This document shows, in pieces, positions 50,991-59,760 of a stretch of 64,000 nt of DNA. The notes beneath the pieces were generated by a model. It was given only the letters and a program-made list of their open reading frames with translations. It was not told the origin of the DNA and did not search any database. This DNA comes from SPCO01 sp964427285 (GTDB lineage Bacteria > Chloroflexota > Limnocylindria > Limnocylindrales > CSP1-4): positions 1 to 64,000 of the forward strand of contig CAYRTS010000008.1 of NCBI GenBank assembly GCA_964427285.1. Direction: 5' to 3'. A program made the translations under genes and the position numbers. How positions within the stretch are numbered: the first letter of the stretch is position 1; each line of letters begins with the position of its first letter.

Positions 50991-51776
50991 GTGCTGATGA
51001 TCGGGGATCTGATCGGCAAGCCCGGACGGATCGCGCTCGAAACCCTGCTGCCTGACCTTCGTGATGAGCGCGGGATCGATTTCGTCACGGCCAACGGGGA
51101 GAACGTCGCCGGCGGGATGGGCCTGACCCCGGCCACCGCGGACTCGATCCTGGCGGCCGGCGTCGACGTCATCACGTCCGGCAACCACATCTGGGACAAA
51201 CGCGAGATCTACCCCTACCTGGAGTCGAGTGAACGTGTCCTGCGGCCGCTGAACTACGGGACCCACGAGGTACCCGGGCGAGGGTGGGGGACCTTCCAGG
51301 CCCTCGACGGCACGGACATCGCGGTCATCAACCTCCAGGGCCGAACCTACATGCAGCCGATCGAGAACCCGTTCACCGATGCCGATCGGCTGCTCGACGA
51401 GGCGTCCGAGCCGCTGCCACCGGTGCGCCTGGTCGACTTCCATTGCGAACTGACGTCGGAGAAGAACGCCCTCGGGATCTACCTCGATGGCCGAGTCAGC
51501 GCGGTCGTCGGTACCCACACCCATATCGTCACGGGTGACGAGCGGATCCTGCCCAACGGCACGGCCTACCAGACGGACCTGGGCATGACCGGCCCGGTCT
51601 GGAGCGTCATCGGATTCGACCCAAAGACGGTCATCCCGCGCTTCCTCAACGCGCTCCCGACCCGCTTCGAGACCGGCAGTGGAACGGTCATCTTCAACGC
51701 CCTCCAGATCGACGTCGATCCCGCCACGGGCCGCGCGCTTGCCATCGAGCGGATCCAGCGGCTCATCGAGCCCTGA
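50991..51776 (+). CDS. ymdB: YmdB-type metallophosphoesterase (2',3'-cyclic nucleotide phosphodiesterase family)
   Basis: A 261-residue TIGR00282 phosphoesterase. Di-metal ligands sit in MIGDLIGKPGR, FVTANGENVAGGMGLT, VITSGNHIWDK, VRLVDFHCELTSEKNALGIYLDGRVSAVVGTHTHIVTGDERILPNG. Relatives hydrolyse 2',3'-cAMP and influence RNA turnover and biofilm choice. The first codon GTG at 50991 gives MLMIGD, one residue shorter than usual. The upstream 95 bases hold no clear promoter, so co-transcription with rny is likely. Confidence 0.93.
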   Translation: MLMIGDLIGKPGRIALETLLPDLRDERGIDFVTANGENVAGGMGLTPATADSILAAGVDVITSGNHIWDKREIYPYLESSERVLRPLNYGTHEVPGRGWGTFQALDGTDIAVINLQGRTYMQPIENPFTDADRLLDEASEPLPPVRLVDFHCELTSEKNALGIYLDGRVSAVVGTHTHIVTGDERILPNGTAYQTDLGMTGPVWSVIGFDPKTVIPRFLNALPTRFETGSGTVIFNALQIDVDPATGRALAIERIQRLIEP

Positions 51777-51777
51777 G

Positions 51778-52743
51778 GTGAGCCCGGAGCGCCCGCTGGC
51801 CGCGGCCGGGCCGACCGGCCTGGCGCGCGCTCCCCGGCGTCGTCACGATCCGACGCCGCTGGCCGACCCGATCGTCCCGCCCGGTCCGTCCACGGTCGAC
51901 CTGCATACGCATTCGCGGCGCTCGGACGGCATCCTGGAGCCCGGCGCCCTGCTCGGCGCCGCCGCTGCGTGCGGTGTTACCACGTTCGCGCTGACCGATC
52001 ACGACACGTTGGCCGGTTATCGCGAGGTGCTCGCCGCCGACGCGATCCCCATGGGAATGACCCTGCTGCCAGGGGTCGAGATCAATGCGCTGGTGACCCG
52101 GGACCTGGGGCTCTGGGAGGGCGAGCTGCACATCCTGGGCATCGGCATGGATCCGGCCGACGAGACCTTCGAGGCGACGCTCGCCGTTCAGCGCCAGCAG
52201 CGCCGGGTGCGCTTCGCAAGGACCGTCGACCGGCTGCGCGAGCTGGATCTTGGGATCGACGCGGAAGTGGCCGCGGTCCCGCTCGACGGTGACGACGCGC
52301 TCGGCCGTCCGACGATCGCCCGCGCCCTGGTCGGCGCCGGCCACGCGGCGAGCGTCGAGGACGCCTTCGCACGCCTGATCGGCCACGGTACCCCGGGCTA
52401 TGTCCGGCGCGATGGCCTGGGGCCGGACGACGCGATCCGCGCGATCGTTGCGGCTGGAGGCCTCGCGATCCTTGCGCACTTCCGGGAGGCCTCAACCCGG
52501 CTGTCGCTGCTGCGCGAACTCATCGAGGTCGGGCTGGGCGGGCTCGAGGTGCACTATCGGAGCTTCGACGCCCCGACGACCGCCGCGGTCGGCGAGGTGG
52601 CGCGCGCGCTCGGTCTACTGCCGACCGGCGGCACGGACTACCACGGCGACCTGGGGTCATACGCGGCAGCTCACGCCGCGTCGTGGGTGCCGCCCGAGAT
52701 CGGCCAGATGCTCCTGGATCGCCTCGGCCGCCGCTGGCCCTAG
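51778..52743 (+). CDS. PHP-domain phosphoesterase (TrpH/RNase AM-like)
   Basis: A 321-residue PHP-family enzyme. It has VDLHTHSRRSDGILEP (metal HxH), TTFALTDHDTLAGYREV, LLPGVEINA, HILGIGMDP, a central helical insertion, LAHFREAS and TGGTDYHGDL. The order matches the YciV/RNase AM group that trims RNA or hydrolyses 3',5'-nucleotide bisphosphates, rather than histidinol phosphatase. About 45 disordered Pro/Arg residues precede the domain. GTG at 51778 begins one base after the ymdB stop. Its TAG stop shares the palindrome CTAG with the stop of the convergent terC gene. Confidence 0.85.
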   Translation: MSPERPLAAAGPTGLARAPRRRHDPTPLADPIVPPGPSTVDLHTHSRRSDGILEPGALLGAAAACGVTTFALTDHDTLAGYREVLAADAIPMGMTLLPGVEINALVTRDLGLWEGELHILGIGMDPADETFEATLAVQRQQRRVRFARTVDRLRELDLGIDAEVAAVPLDGDDALGRPTIARALVGAGHAASVEDAFARLIGHGTPGYVRRDGLGPDDAIRAIVAAGGLAILAHFREASTRLSLLRELIEVGLGGLEVHYRSFDAPTTAAVGEVARALGLLPTGGTDYHGDLGSYAAAHAASWVPPEIGQMLLDRLGRRWP

Positions 52744-53513
52744 CGAGCGGCCGCCGGCTCGGCCTCCTCCTTGACGAAGGTCGGACGCAGCTCGATCGGT
52801 GGCTGCCGGCGTCGGCGAGCCCGCAGGTTGAGGGCCTCGACGAACACGCTGAACCCCATGGCCGCGTAGATGAACGACTTGTCAATGTGCAGACCGAAGC
52901 CGTCCGCGACGAGCGTGACGCCAATCAGCAACAGGAAGGACAGGGCGAGCATCTTGACCGTCGGATGCGCATGGACAAAGCGGGCAAGCGGTCCGGACGC
53001 CATGAGCATCACCCCGACCGCGATCACCACCGCAGCGATCATGATCGCGACTTCGTCCACGAGCCCGACGGCGGTCAGCACCGAATCCAGCGAGAAGACG
53101 ATATCGAGCAGCACGATCTGGGCAAGGACGGCGCCCATCGAAGCCGTCGCGAGGCCCACCCCGGCGGCGTGCGCGGCTTCACCTTCCAGTGACTCATGGA
53201 TCTCGGTCGTCGCCTTCCAGAGGAGGAACAGGCCGCCGCCGATGAGGATGAGGTCCCGCCACGAAAAGTCATGATCGAGGAGGCGAACTGCCGGTGCCGT
53301 CAGCCCGATGATCCAGGAGATCGCGAGAAGCAGCAGGATGCGCATGCCCATGGCCAGAGCCAGACCGATGCGCCGAGCGCGATCCTGGTCCGCGGCGGGC
53401 AGGCGCTGCACCAGGATCGAGATGAAGATGACGTTGTCGATGCCGAGGACGATCTCCAGTATGGTCAGGGTAAGCAGAGCGACCCACGTCTCGGGGTTGG
53501 TCAGGAGTTCCAC
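52740..53513 (-). CDS. TerC family integral membrane protein
   Basis: A 257-residue protein with seven hydrophobic segments and the two acidic family motifs EIVLGIDNVIFISILVQRLP and LLDIVFSLDSVLTAVGLVD. Relatives include TerC of tellurite resistance and the Alx manganese exporters; membrane metal (Mn/Ca) handling is the likely role. Translation is assigned to GTG at 53513: TACCAT (53525-53520) followed by exactly six bases predicts the transcript to begin on this GTG. The C-terminus is Arg-rich. Confidence 0.88.
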   Translation of the reverse strand: MELLTNPETWVALLTLTILEIVLGIDNVIFISILVQRLPAADQDRARRIGLALAMGMRILLLLAISWIIGLTAPAVRLLDHDFSWRDLILIGGGLFLLWKATTEIHESLEGEAAHAAGVGLATASMGAVLAQIVLLDIVFSLDSVLTAVGLVDEVAIMIAAVVIAVGVMLMASGPLARFVHAHPTVKMLALSFLLLIGVTLVADGFGLHIDKSFIYAAMGFSVFVEALNLRARRRRQPPIELRPTFVKEEAEPAAAR

Positions 53514-53519
53514 GGTCGC

Positions 53520-53554
53520 ATGGTAATCGGAAGATGGGCTTTTCCACGTACCAT
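53520..53554. promoter_or_regulatory. Divergent terC/miaB promoters with identical -10 boxes
   Basis: TACCAT occurs at 53525-53520 on the minus strand (terC start at +1) and at 53549-53554 on the plus strand (start 53561, three bases before the miaB GTG at 53564). Only 50 bases separate the two start codons, so the promoters face away from each other with almost no spacer. Confidence 0.6.
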
Positions 53555-53563
53555 GGCCGCGCA

Positions 53564-55240
53564 GTGACCGAGATCGCCCCACCCAGACGCGCCCTACCCG
53601 TCCTCGACCGGGCCCCGTCGAGTCCGACACGACCGGTCCGGGCGCCCGAGAGGCTCGCCGACGACCGGCTCGCGGAGTACCTGCCCGAGACCCTGGCCCT
53701 CCCGCGCTTTCACCTCTGGACGCTGGGCTGCCAGATGAACAGGAGCGACTCCGAGGAGATGGCCGGCCGGCTCCTGGCTGCGGGCTGCGAGGAGGCGTCC
53801 AGCCTCGACGCGGCGGACCTCGTGGTCATCAACACCTGTGCCATCCGCGAGGCTGCGGAGCAGAAGGTGATCGGTCGACAAGGGCAGCTGGCCCGGCTCA
53901 AGGCCGCCAAACCGGGACTCCGGGTGGTCCTCACCGGCTGTTCGGTCCGTGAACCGGATCGGGCCGGTCTCCGGCGGCGTTATCCGGCCGTGGACCTGTT
54001 CCTGCGGCCAGACGAGGAACCCGAGCTGATCGACCGACTCGGGCTCGCCTCGGCGCAGGGACGGATCGGCTCGGCACAAGCGTGGACCGGCGCGACGGGC
54101 GCGACCGGGGCGACCGGGGCGACGACCACCGTCGGGCGCACCGTCGTCGGCGCGGCCGACCACCTGGCCGGGTCGCGCGCCCAGGCCCTCGAGAGCGGGG
54201 CCATCGCCCGCGGGTCGTCGATTTCGGCCTGGCTCCCGATCATCTACGGCTGTGACAAGACCTGCACGTACTGCATCGTGCCGTTCAGCCGTGGCCCGGA
54301 GCGCAGCCGACCGTTCGACGACATCCTCGACGAAGCGCGGACGCTCGCTGCCAGCGGCTACCAGGAGATCACCCTGCTGGGCCAGAACGTCAACTCCTAC
54401 GGCCACGACCTCGCGCCGGAGCCACGATTCGACCATGTCTCCGAAGCTCGCTGGGCGGGTCACCAGCTCGAGCGTGCCGGCCGCCCTGACCTCGCCGAGC
54501 TGATCCGCGCCATTGACGCACTTCGAGCCCCTGACGGTCGGCCCGCGCTCGGGCGGTTGCGCTTCGTGACGTCGCATCCGTGGGACCTGTCCGATCGCTT
54601 GATCGCGGCGCTAACCGACTGCGAATCCGTCTGCGAACACCTCCACCTGCCGGTCCAGTCCGGCTCCGACGCCGTGTTGCGGCGCATGGGCCGCCAGTAC
54701 ACCGTGGAGCACTACCGCGAGCGACTGACCCGGATCCGCGCATCGGTCCCGGAGATCGCCATCTCGACGGACGTCATCGTGGGCTTCTGCGGCGAGACAG
54801 AGGCGCAGTTCGAGGAGACCCTGGCACTGCTCGAAGCCGTCCGCTACGACCAGGTCTTCGCGGCGGCCTACTCACCACGCCCCGGGACACCGGCCATGCG
54901 CCTCGCCGACGACGTACCCGCGGCCGACAAACGACGCCGGCTCAACACGCTCCTCGCGATCCAGGAGCGGATCGGGCACCAGCGCAATCAGGCCTGGCTC
55001 GGTCGGGAGGTGGCGGTCCTGGTCGATGCGGTCAACGCGCCGCGCGCGCATGGGCACGACGAGTTTGACCCGGGATCGCCCCAGACCGGTCGCGGCGAGC
55101 ACGCGTCCCTGTCCGGGCGCACCCGGACCAACAAGCTGGTGCATCTCTCCGGTCCGCTCGGACTCATCGGGCAAACGGTCGCGATCCAGATTGACCACGC
55201 CGGTCCCTATGCCCTGCGAGGCGCCCTCGTCGGTGGTTGA
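53564..55240 (+). CDS. miaB: tRNA-2-methylthio-N6-dimethylallyladenosine synthase MiaB
   Basis: A 558-residue radical-SAM methylthiotransferase acting on ms2i6A37. The N-terminal cluster cysteines are in TLGCQMNRSDSE, INTCAIREAAEQK and TGCSVREPD; the radical SAM motif is YGCDKTCTYCIVPFSRGPERSR. Later segments are LLGQNVNSYG, FVTSHPWDLSD, HLHLPVQSGSDAVLRRMGR and ISTDVIVGFCGETEAQF. A TRAM domain ends the protein. It is longer than usual (about 440-470): a 45-residue N-terminal lead, a Gly-Ala-Thr repeat linker near residues 185-200 and an insertion after the NVNSYG motif. GTG at 53564 fits the promoter. miaA follows, so the i6A and ms2 steps are co-encoded. Confidence 0.95.
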   Translation: MTEIAPPRRALPVLDRAPSSPTRPVRAPERLADDRLAEYLPETLALPRFHLWTLGCQMNRSDSEEMAGRLLAAGCEEASSLDAADLVVINTCAIREAAEQKVIGRQGQLARLKAAKPGLRVVLTGCSVREPDRAGLRRRYPAVDLFLRPDEEPELIDRLGLASAQGRIGSAQAWTGATGATGATGATTTVGRTVVGAADHLAGSRAQALESGAIARGSSISAWLPIIYGCDKTCTYCIVPFSRGPERSRPFDDILDEARTLAASGYQEITLLGQNVNSYGHDLAPEPRFDHVSEARWAGHQLERAGRPDLAELIRAIDALRAPDGRPALGRLRFVTSHPWDLSDRLIAALTDCESVCEHLHLPVQSGSDAVLRRMGRQYTVEHYRERLTRIRASVPEIAISTDVIVGFCGETEAQFEETLALLEAVRYDQVFAAAYSPRPGTPAMRLADDVPAADKRRRLNTLLAIQERIGHQRNQAWLGREVAVLVDAVNAPRAHGHDEFDPGSPQTGRGEHASLSGRTRTNKLVHLSGPLGLIGQTVAIQIDHAGPYALRGALVGG

Positions 55241-56246
55241 CCGGCTCGTCAATGGCTCGGTGCGTGCCCGCCCCGGGACCGGCTCGACCGAGCATCCGGA
55301 GGCACCGCCCCTGATCGTGGTCGCCGGGGCCACCGCGACAGGAAAGACGGAGCTGGCGATCCGGCTAGCCGAGGCGATCGAACGCGCGGGCCGGCCCACT
55401 GCCGTGATCTCCGCCGATTCCCGCCAGGTCTTCCGGGGCCTGGACATCGGAACGGCCAAGGCCAGCCCGGCCGAGCAGGCCCGCGTCACCCACCACGGCA
55501 TCGATCTGGTGGAACCCGACAAGCCGTTCAGCGTCGCCGACTTTGTGTTCCACGCCCGCGGCATCCTGGCCGACATGGCGACGCGGAGTGGCGTCGTGAT
55601 CCTGGCCGGTGGAACCGGGCTCTACCTGCGAGCCGTCGGGCGCGGACTGGACACCGCCGCCCTGCCCAGTGATCCCGACGTTCGTGCCCGGCTCGAAGCG
55701 GAACTCATTGCCGGAGGTCTGCCGCCGCTGGTCGAACGCCTGCAACGGCTCGCGCCGACGCTGGCCGCCAGGGTCGACCTGCGCAATCCGCGCCGGGTGG
55801 TCAGGGCGCTCGAAATGGCCACCCTGCGTGGTGACGTCGTACCCGCCGAACCGCGCGGCTACCCGGGTCCCATCGCCTGGATCGGCCTGACCGTGGAGCC
55901 AGGTCCGCACGCGGCCCGGATCGAACGGCGGGCACGCGCCCAGTTCGAGGCCGGCCTGATCGAGGAGGCGCGAGCCCTGCGCGAGCGGTTCGATCCGGCG
56001 TTGCCGGCCTTCTCGGCGATCGGCTACCGGGAAGCGTGGGCCGTCATCGATGGCGAACTCAGCCGCGAGCAGGCGATCGCGCTCGACGCCCGGCGCAATG
56101 TCGCCTTCACGAAACGCCAGCGCACCTGGTTCCGTGCGGAACCCGGGATCACGTGGCTCGACGCGACCTCCGATCTGCCGTTCGCGGCCGCCATCAAGCT
56201 GGCGCGCGAGACCATCGAAGCTGGCGACCGCCGCCGAGATCCCTGA
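55233..56246 (+). CDS. miaA: tRNA dimethylallyltransferase MiaA
   Basis: A 337-residue enzyme that adds the dimethylallyl group to A37, the step before MiaB. The P-loop is IVVAGATATGKTELAIRLAE (about residues 28-41). Further motifs are VISADSRQVFRGLDIGTAKASPAEQ, HHGIDLVEPDKPFSVADFV, VILAGGTGLYLRAV, RNPRRVVRALEM and AIGYREAWAVIDGEL. GTG at 55233 overlaps the miaB stop by eight bases; a 28-residue disordered lead precedes the P-loop. The C-terminal half has the expected helical domain ending FTKRQRTWFR. Confidence 0.95.
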   Translation: MVDRLVNGSVRARPGTGSTEHPEAPPLIVVAGATATGKTELAIRLAEAIERAGRPTAVISADSRQVFRGLDIGTAKASPAEQARVTHHGIDLVEPDKPFSVADFVFHARGILADMATRSGVVILAGGTGLYLRAVGRGLDTAALPSDPDVRARLEAELIAGGLPPLVERLQRLAPTLAARVDLRNPRRVVRALEMATLRGDVVPAEPRGYPGPIAWIGLTVEPGPHAARIERRARAQFEAGLIEEARALRERFDPALPAFSAIGYREAWAVIDGELSREQAIALDARRNVAFTKRQRTWFRAEPGITWLDATSDLPFAAAIKLARETIEAGDRRRDP

Positions 56247-56342
56247 TCTGCACGGCCGAACCGCCGCGATGGTGCACTCGGCTCGCACGGCAGGTCCTCT
56301 CATCGACTGACCAACGTCCCCGGGTCTTGCTGCCCGAGGGTC

Positions 56343-56348
56343 TACACT
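56343..56348 (+). promoter_or_regulatory. -10 box of hflX
   Basis: TACACT predicts transcription from 56355, two bases before the ATG at 56357. Confidence 0.55.
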
Positions 56349-56356
56349 GCCTCGCC

Positions 56357-57676
56357 ATGCCCACCCACTCGCTGATTGAGCTCGAGCACGTCCCGGAGAA
56401 GGCCTTTCTGGTCGCCGTGGATACCGGCGCCGATGCCGGCTGGTCCGCCGAGGATTCGCTGGCCGAGCTGGCCAACCTGGCTACCACCGCCGGAGCCGAC
56501 GTCGTCGGTGCCGAGTGGCAGAACCGCCGCCATGTGGACCCCAACTGGTACGTCGGCAAGGGTAAGGCCGATGAGCTCGCCGCCGCCAAACGGGAAACCG
56601 GGTTTGACCTGCTTGTGGCCGACGACGAGCTGTCGCCCGCCCAGCAACGAGCGCTCGAGGAGCTGCTAAAGGTCAAGGTCATCGATCGCAGTCGACTGAT
56701 CCTCGACATCTTTGCGCTCCACGCCCAGACCCACGAGGGCCGGCTCCAGGTGGAACTCGCCCAGCTGGAGTACCAGCTGCCCCGACTGACCCGCCTGTGG
56801 ACCCACCTGTCCCGGACCGGCGGCGGGATCGGCACCCGCGGCCCCGGCGAATCGCAGCTCGAGACGGACCGCAGGATCGTGCGCACCCGCATCGCGAAGA
56901 TGAAGGAACGGGTGGATCAGGTCCGCCAGCAGCGCGCGACCGCCGCGCGCGGCCGGGATCGGCGGCTGTGGCCGACCGTCGGGATCGTCGGCTATACGAA
57001 TGCCGGCAAGTCGACCCTGCTCAACGCCCTCGTCGGTAGCGAAGCCGCGAAGGCCGAGGACAAGCTCTTTGCCACGCTGGACCCGACCAGCCGCCAAGTC
57101 AAGCTCGGCGACGGCCAGACCGCGATCGTGACCGACACCGTTGGCTTCATCCACAAGTTGCCTCACCAGCTGGTGGAGGCCTTCCGCGCCACCCTCGACG
57201 AGGTCAACCGGGCCGATGTCCTGATCGAGGTCGTGGACGCCGCCGATCCACACTTCGCGGAGCATCGAACGACCGTCCAGACCGTCCTGGACGAGCTTGG
57301 CGCGGGCGACAAGCCACGCCTCGTCGCGTTCAACAAGGCCGATCTGCTCGATCGGGCCGCGCGCAGTGGTGCCGCACCGGCACCGGCCATCGCAGGTTCG
57401 GTCTTCGTGTCGGCCCTGACTGGCTATGGCCTTGACACCCTGCGCGCCGAGATCGCGGCGCTGCTGGCCTCGCTGTGGGTCGATGTCGATGTTGCGCTGC
57501 CGTACACCGCCGGCGAATTGCTCGCACGAGTCCGCGAGCGCGGAACGATCGAACTCGAATACGGCGAGCGAGACGTGCGCATCCGCGGACGGGTGGCGCC
57601 GTCCCTCGCTGGCGAACTCGAAACCGTGGCCGGCCGCTGGGCCGAGACGGTTGGCGACCCGTCGGTCAGCGTGTGA
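56357..57676 (+). CDS. hflX: Ribosome-splitting GTPase HflX
   Basis: A 439-residue GTPase that dissociates stalled ribosomes. The N-terminal HflX domain has LANLATTAGADVVG, YVGKGKADELAAAKRETGFDLLVADDELSPAQQRALEE and RSRLILDIFALHAQTHEGRLQVELAQLEYQLPRL. The Gly-rich linker is GGGIGTRGPGESQLETDRR. The G domain has GYTNAGKSTLLNAL (about 212-222), DTVGFIHKLPHQLVEAF and FNKADLL. It has the extra C-terminal domain. It follows miaBA as hflX follows miaA in many genomes, but has its own promoter. Confidence 0.96.
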   Translation: MPTHSLIELEHVPEKAFLVAVDTGADAGWSAEDSLAELANLATTAGADVVGAEWQNRRHVDPNWYVGKGKADELAAAKRETGFDLLVADDELSPAQQRALEELLKVKVIDRSRLILDIFALHAQTHEGRLQVELAQLEYQLPRLTRLWTHLSRTGGGIGTRGPGESQLETDRRIVRTRIAKMKERVDQVRQQRATAARGRDRRLWPTVGIVGYTNAGKSTLLNALVGSEAAKAEDKLFATLDPTSRQVKLGDGQTAIVTDTVGFIHKLPHQLVEAFRATLDEVNRADVLIEVVDAADPHFAEHRTTVQTVLDELGAGDKPRLVAFNKADLLDRAARSGAAPAPAIAGSVFVSALTGYGLDTLRAEIAALLASLWVDVDVALPYTAGELLARVRERGTIELEYGERDVRIRGRVAPSLAGELETVAGRWAETVGDPSVSV

Positions 57677-57917
57677 CGGGTCTTGTTTGGTGGACTGGGT
57701 GTGGACAACTTCGTCCTACGGGCAGAATCATTGCGAAAGTCGTTGATAACCCCGTATCCAAATGACGACTCCGCCGGCTATCGTTGGCATTGCTCGAAGG
57801 GGCTCTGGACCGAAAGCGGCGTCGCGGATGCAAATCAGCGGCGGTGAGTACGGACCAGCGGTTCCTTCGGGCGTTTTGCTGTCCGGCGCGATCCCGGGGG
57901 CGTGGGATGATGCGGCG

Positions 57918-58874
57918 ATGACGTTGCCTGAGCCTGCGCTGACACTTGAGGCCATCCAGCGCGCCCGAACCGGGATCTCGCCGGTCTTCCGCGACTCTCC
58001 CCAGTACGTGCACGAGCGCCTCTCTGCGCTGGCGGGCATCCCCGTCATCGTCAAGATCGAAACGATGAACCCGATCCGCTCGTTCAAGGGACGGGGATCC
58101 TGGCTGGCCCTCCACGCCCTGGCGGGGGAGGGGAGGGTCGGGCCCGGGCGGCCAGTCGTCGTGGCCTCGGCCGGCAACTTCGGGCAGGGGATCGCCTATG
58201 CCGCCCGGAGCCTGGGCGTACTCGCCGTGGTCTTCGCGTCTCGCCAGGCCAACCCGGCGAAGGTTGCCCGGATGCGCGCGCTGGGCGCCACCGTGATCGC
58301 GGCGGGGGAGGACTTCGACGAAGCGTGTGCGGCGTCGCAGGCGTACGCGACCGAACACCGCGCGGAACTGCTGGTCGACGGCGAGGACGTGCGGATCGCC
58401 ACCGGCGCCGGGACGATGGCCCTGGAGGTGACGGACGCGGTGGAGGCCGGCGTCCTGCCCGCTCCCACGGTCGCGCTCGTGCCGGTCGGCAATGGGTCGC
58501 TGATCATCGGCGTTGGCTCGGTGGTGCACGCGGTCGCACCCGGCTGCCGCGTGATCGGGGTCCAGCCCGAAGGAGCGCCCGCCATGACCCTGAGCTGGCG
58601 CGCCGGTCGGCCGATCGATACGGTCTCCGTGTCCACCTATGCCGACGGTGCCGCCGCCCGCGTCGCAATCCCGCCGGCTGTGGCCCTCATGGCTTCGGCG
58701 GTGGACGACATGGTCCTCGTCAGCGACGACGCGCTCCACGCGGCGCAGGCGATCCTGACCGAGGAGCTCGGCGTCACCGTTGAGGGTGCCGCAGCGCTGG
58801 CCTGGGCCGGTCTCCTGGCGATCCCGCAACCCAAGGGACCCGCGCTCCTGATCATCACCGGGAGCAACGACTGA
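57918..58874 (+). CDS. PLP-dependent threonine/serine dehydratase-like enzyme (fold type II)
   Basis: A 318-residue protein related to threonine dehydratases. The PLP lysine is in NPIRSFKGRGSW. The phosphate-binding Gly loop is VPVGNGSLIIGVGS. Further motifs are VVASAGNFGQGIAYAARSLG, FASRQANPAKVARMRALGA and the late LLIITGSND Ser. There is no ACT regulatory domain, so it resembles catabolic dehydratases or racemases. ATG at 57918 is preferred: GATGAT (57906-57911) with 6-base spacing is a weak leaderless signal, and homology begins there. Upstream in-frame sequence to 57762 looks noncoding. The exact substrate is unresolved. Confidence 0.85.
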   Translation: MTLPEPALTLEAIQRARTGISPVFRDSPQYVHERLSALAGIPVIVKIETMNPIRSFKGRGSWLALHALAGEGRVGPGRPVVVASAGNFGQGIAYAARSLGVLAVVFASRQANPAKVARMRALGATVIAAGEDFDEACAASQAYATEHRAELLVDGEDVRIATGAGTMALEVTDAVEAGVLPAPTVALVPVGNGSLIIGVGSVVHAVAPGCRVIGVQPEGAPAMTLSWRAGRPIDTVSVSTYADGAAARVAIPPAVALMASAVDDMVLVSDDALHAAQAILTEELGVTVEGAAALAWAGLLAIPQPKGPALLIITGSND

Positions 58875-58879
58875 CGGCG

Positions 58880-59698
58880 TTGCGACAACCGCGACCCGGG
58901 GGGCTCGTTAACGCCGCGCGCCCGGCGGTCCCGCTGGGCCTGTTGATCCTCGCCGCGGGCCTGCCGGTTACCCGACCGATTGTGCTCATCGCGCTCGTCG
59001 TCGGAGCCACCATCGCCATCCGGCGGCAGACACCGGCCCGCTGGTCCTGGGCGGCGCCGATCCCGGTCGCCATCAACCTCTGTTTCGGGCTGTTGCCGGC
59101 GCCACTGGCCGACGCATTTGGCGGCGACTGCACCGACCTCGACTCGCCTCCGGCGGTCTGGCGTGCGGCCGAGGCCGCGCTTGCCCTGGGCGGCCTCGCG
59201 CTGCTCGCCTACCTGCTGCGAGCTCGCCGAGCGGACATCGGGTTGCGCTGGCCGGCTCGCCCCGTCATCGGGGTGGCCGCGACCGGAGCGGTGATCCTGG
59301 GGCCGATCGGCCTGCTGCTTGGCGCACTTCTGGCACGCCCGTTCTTCGGCACCTTCGAGCTCGATCTCAGCCGCCCGGCATTCCTCGTGCCGGCGCTCAT
59401 CTTCGCGGTCGCCAACGGGGCAATGGAGGAGTTGTCGTACCGCGGCGCGCTGCTCGACTGGACCGCGAGGCTGACCGGGACCCGGCTCGCCGTCGTCGGC
59501 CAGGCGATCGTGTTCGGGCTGGCGCACGGCGGAGCCGATGTCGGCGGCTCGCCGATCTTCCTGATGGTCGCGCTCGGGGCCGGTGGTCTCCTTGCCGGCG
59601 TGATCGCCCTGCGGACCGGCTCGCTGCTCCTGCCGATCGCCTGGCACGTGGCCTTGGACTTGCCGCTCTACGTCTACCTGGCCTGTCGGGCGCCCTGA
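58880..59698 (+). CDS. CPBP family intramembrane glutamic endopeptidase
   Basis: A 272-residue membrane protein with about seven hydrophobic helices and the Abi/CPBP motifs: EE in AMEELSYRGALLDW (motif EExxYR), H in IVFGLAHGGADVGG and the final H in AWHVALDLPLYVYL. These residues form the glutamyl protease site of Rce1-type enzymes. Its role in this organism is unknown; relatives process prenylated peptides, bacteriocin leaders or anti-sigma factors. The TTG start lies five bases after the dehydratase stop, so the pair is probably co-transcribed. It borders the toxin-antitoxin island. Confidence 0.83.
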   Translation: MRQPRPGGLVNAARPAVPLGLLILAAGLPVTRPIVLIALVVGATIAIRRQTPARWSWAAPIPVAINLCFGLLPAPLADAFGGDCTDLDSPPAVWRAAEAALALGGLALLAYLLRARRADIGLRWPARPVIGVAATGAVILGPIGLLLGALLARPFFGTFELDLSRPAFLVPALIFAVANGAMEELSYRGALLDWTARLTGTRLAVVGQAIVFGLAHGGADVGGSPIFLMVALGAGGLLAGVIALRTGSLLLPIAWHVALDLPLYVYLACRAP

Positions 59699-59740
59699 TG
59701 GGCAGCTCGACGCCACAGCAATCGCGACCATGGTGCAGCA

Positions 59741-59760
59741 TGGCGTAGTATGCGACGACG
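59741..59760 (+). promoter_or_regulatory. Promoter/operator box of the HTH-MNT/HEPN module
   Basis: TGGCGTAGTATGCGACGACG directly precedes the ATG. It contains the -10 box TAGTAT (59746-59751; predicted start 59758). It matches 15 of 20 positions of the box before the second HTH antitoxin gene (61474-61493), with identical spacing. Confidence 0.65.

Noticed and set aside
51778..52743. PHP protein as the missing histidinol phosphatase
   Set aside because: Its motif order fits the TrpH/RNase AM group, it is far from the his genes, and it is coupled to ymdB/rny instead.
54085..54125. Gly-Ala-Thr repeat in MiaB as a collagen-like or phase-variable element
   Set aside because: Only about four imperfect triplet units are present, all in frame within a linker; it looks like simple GC-rich expansion.
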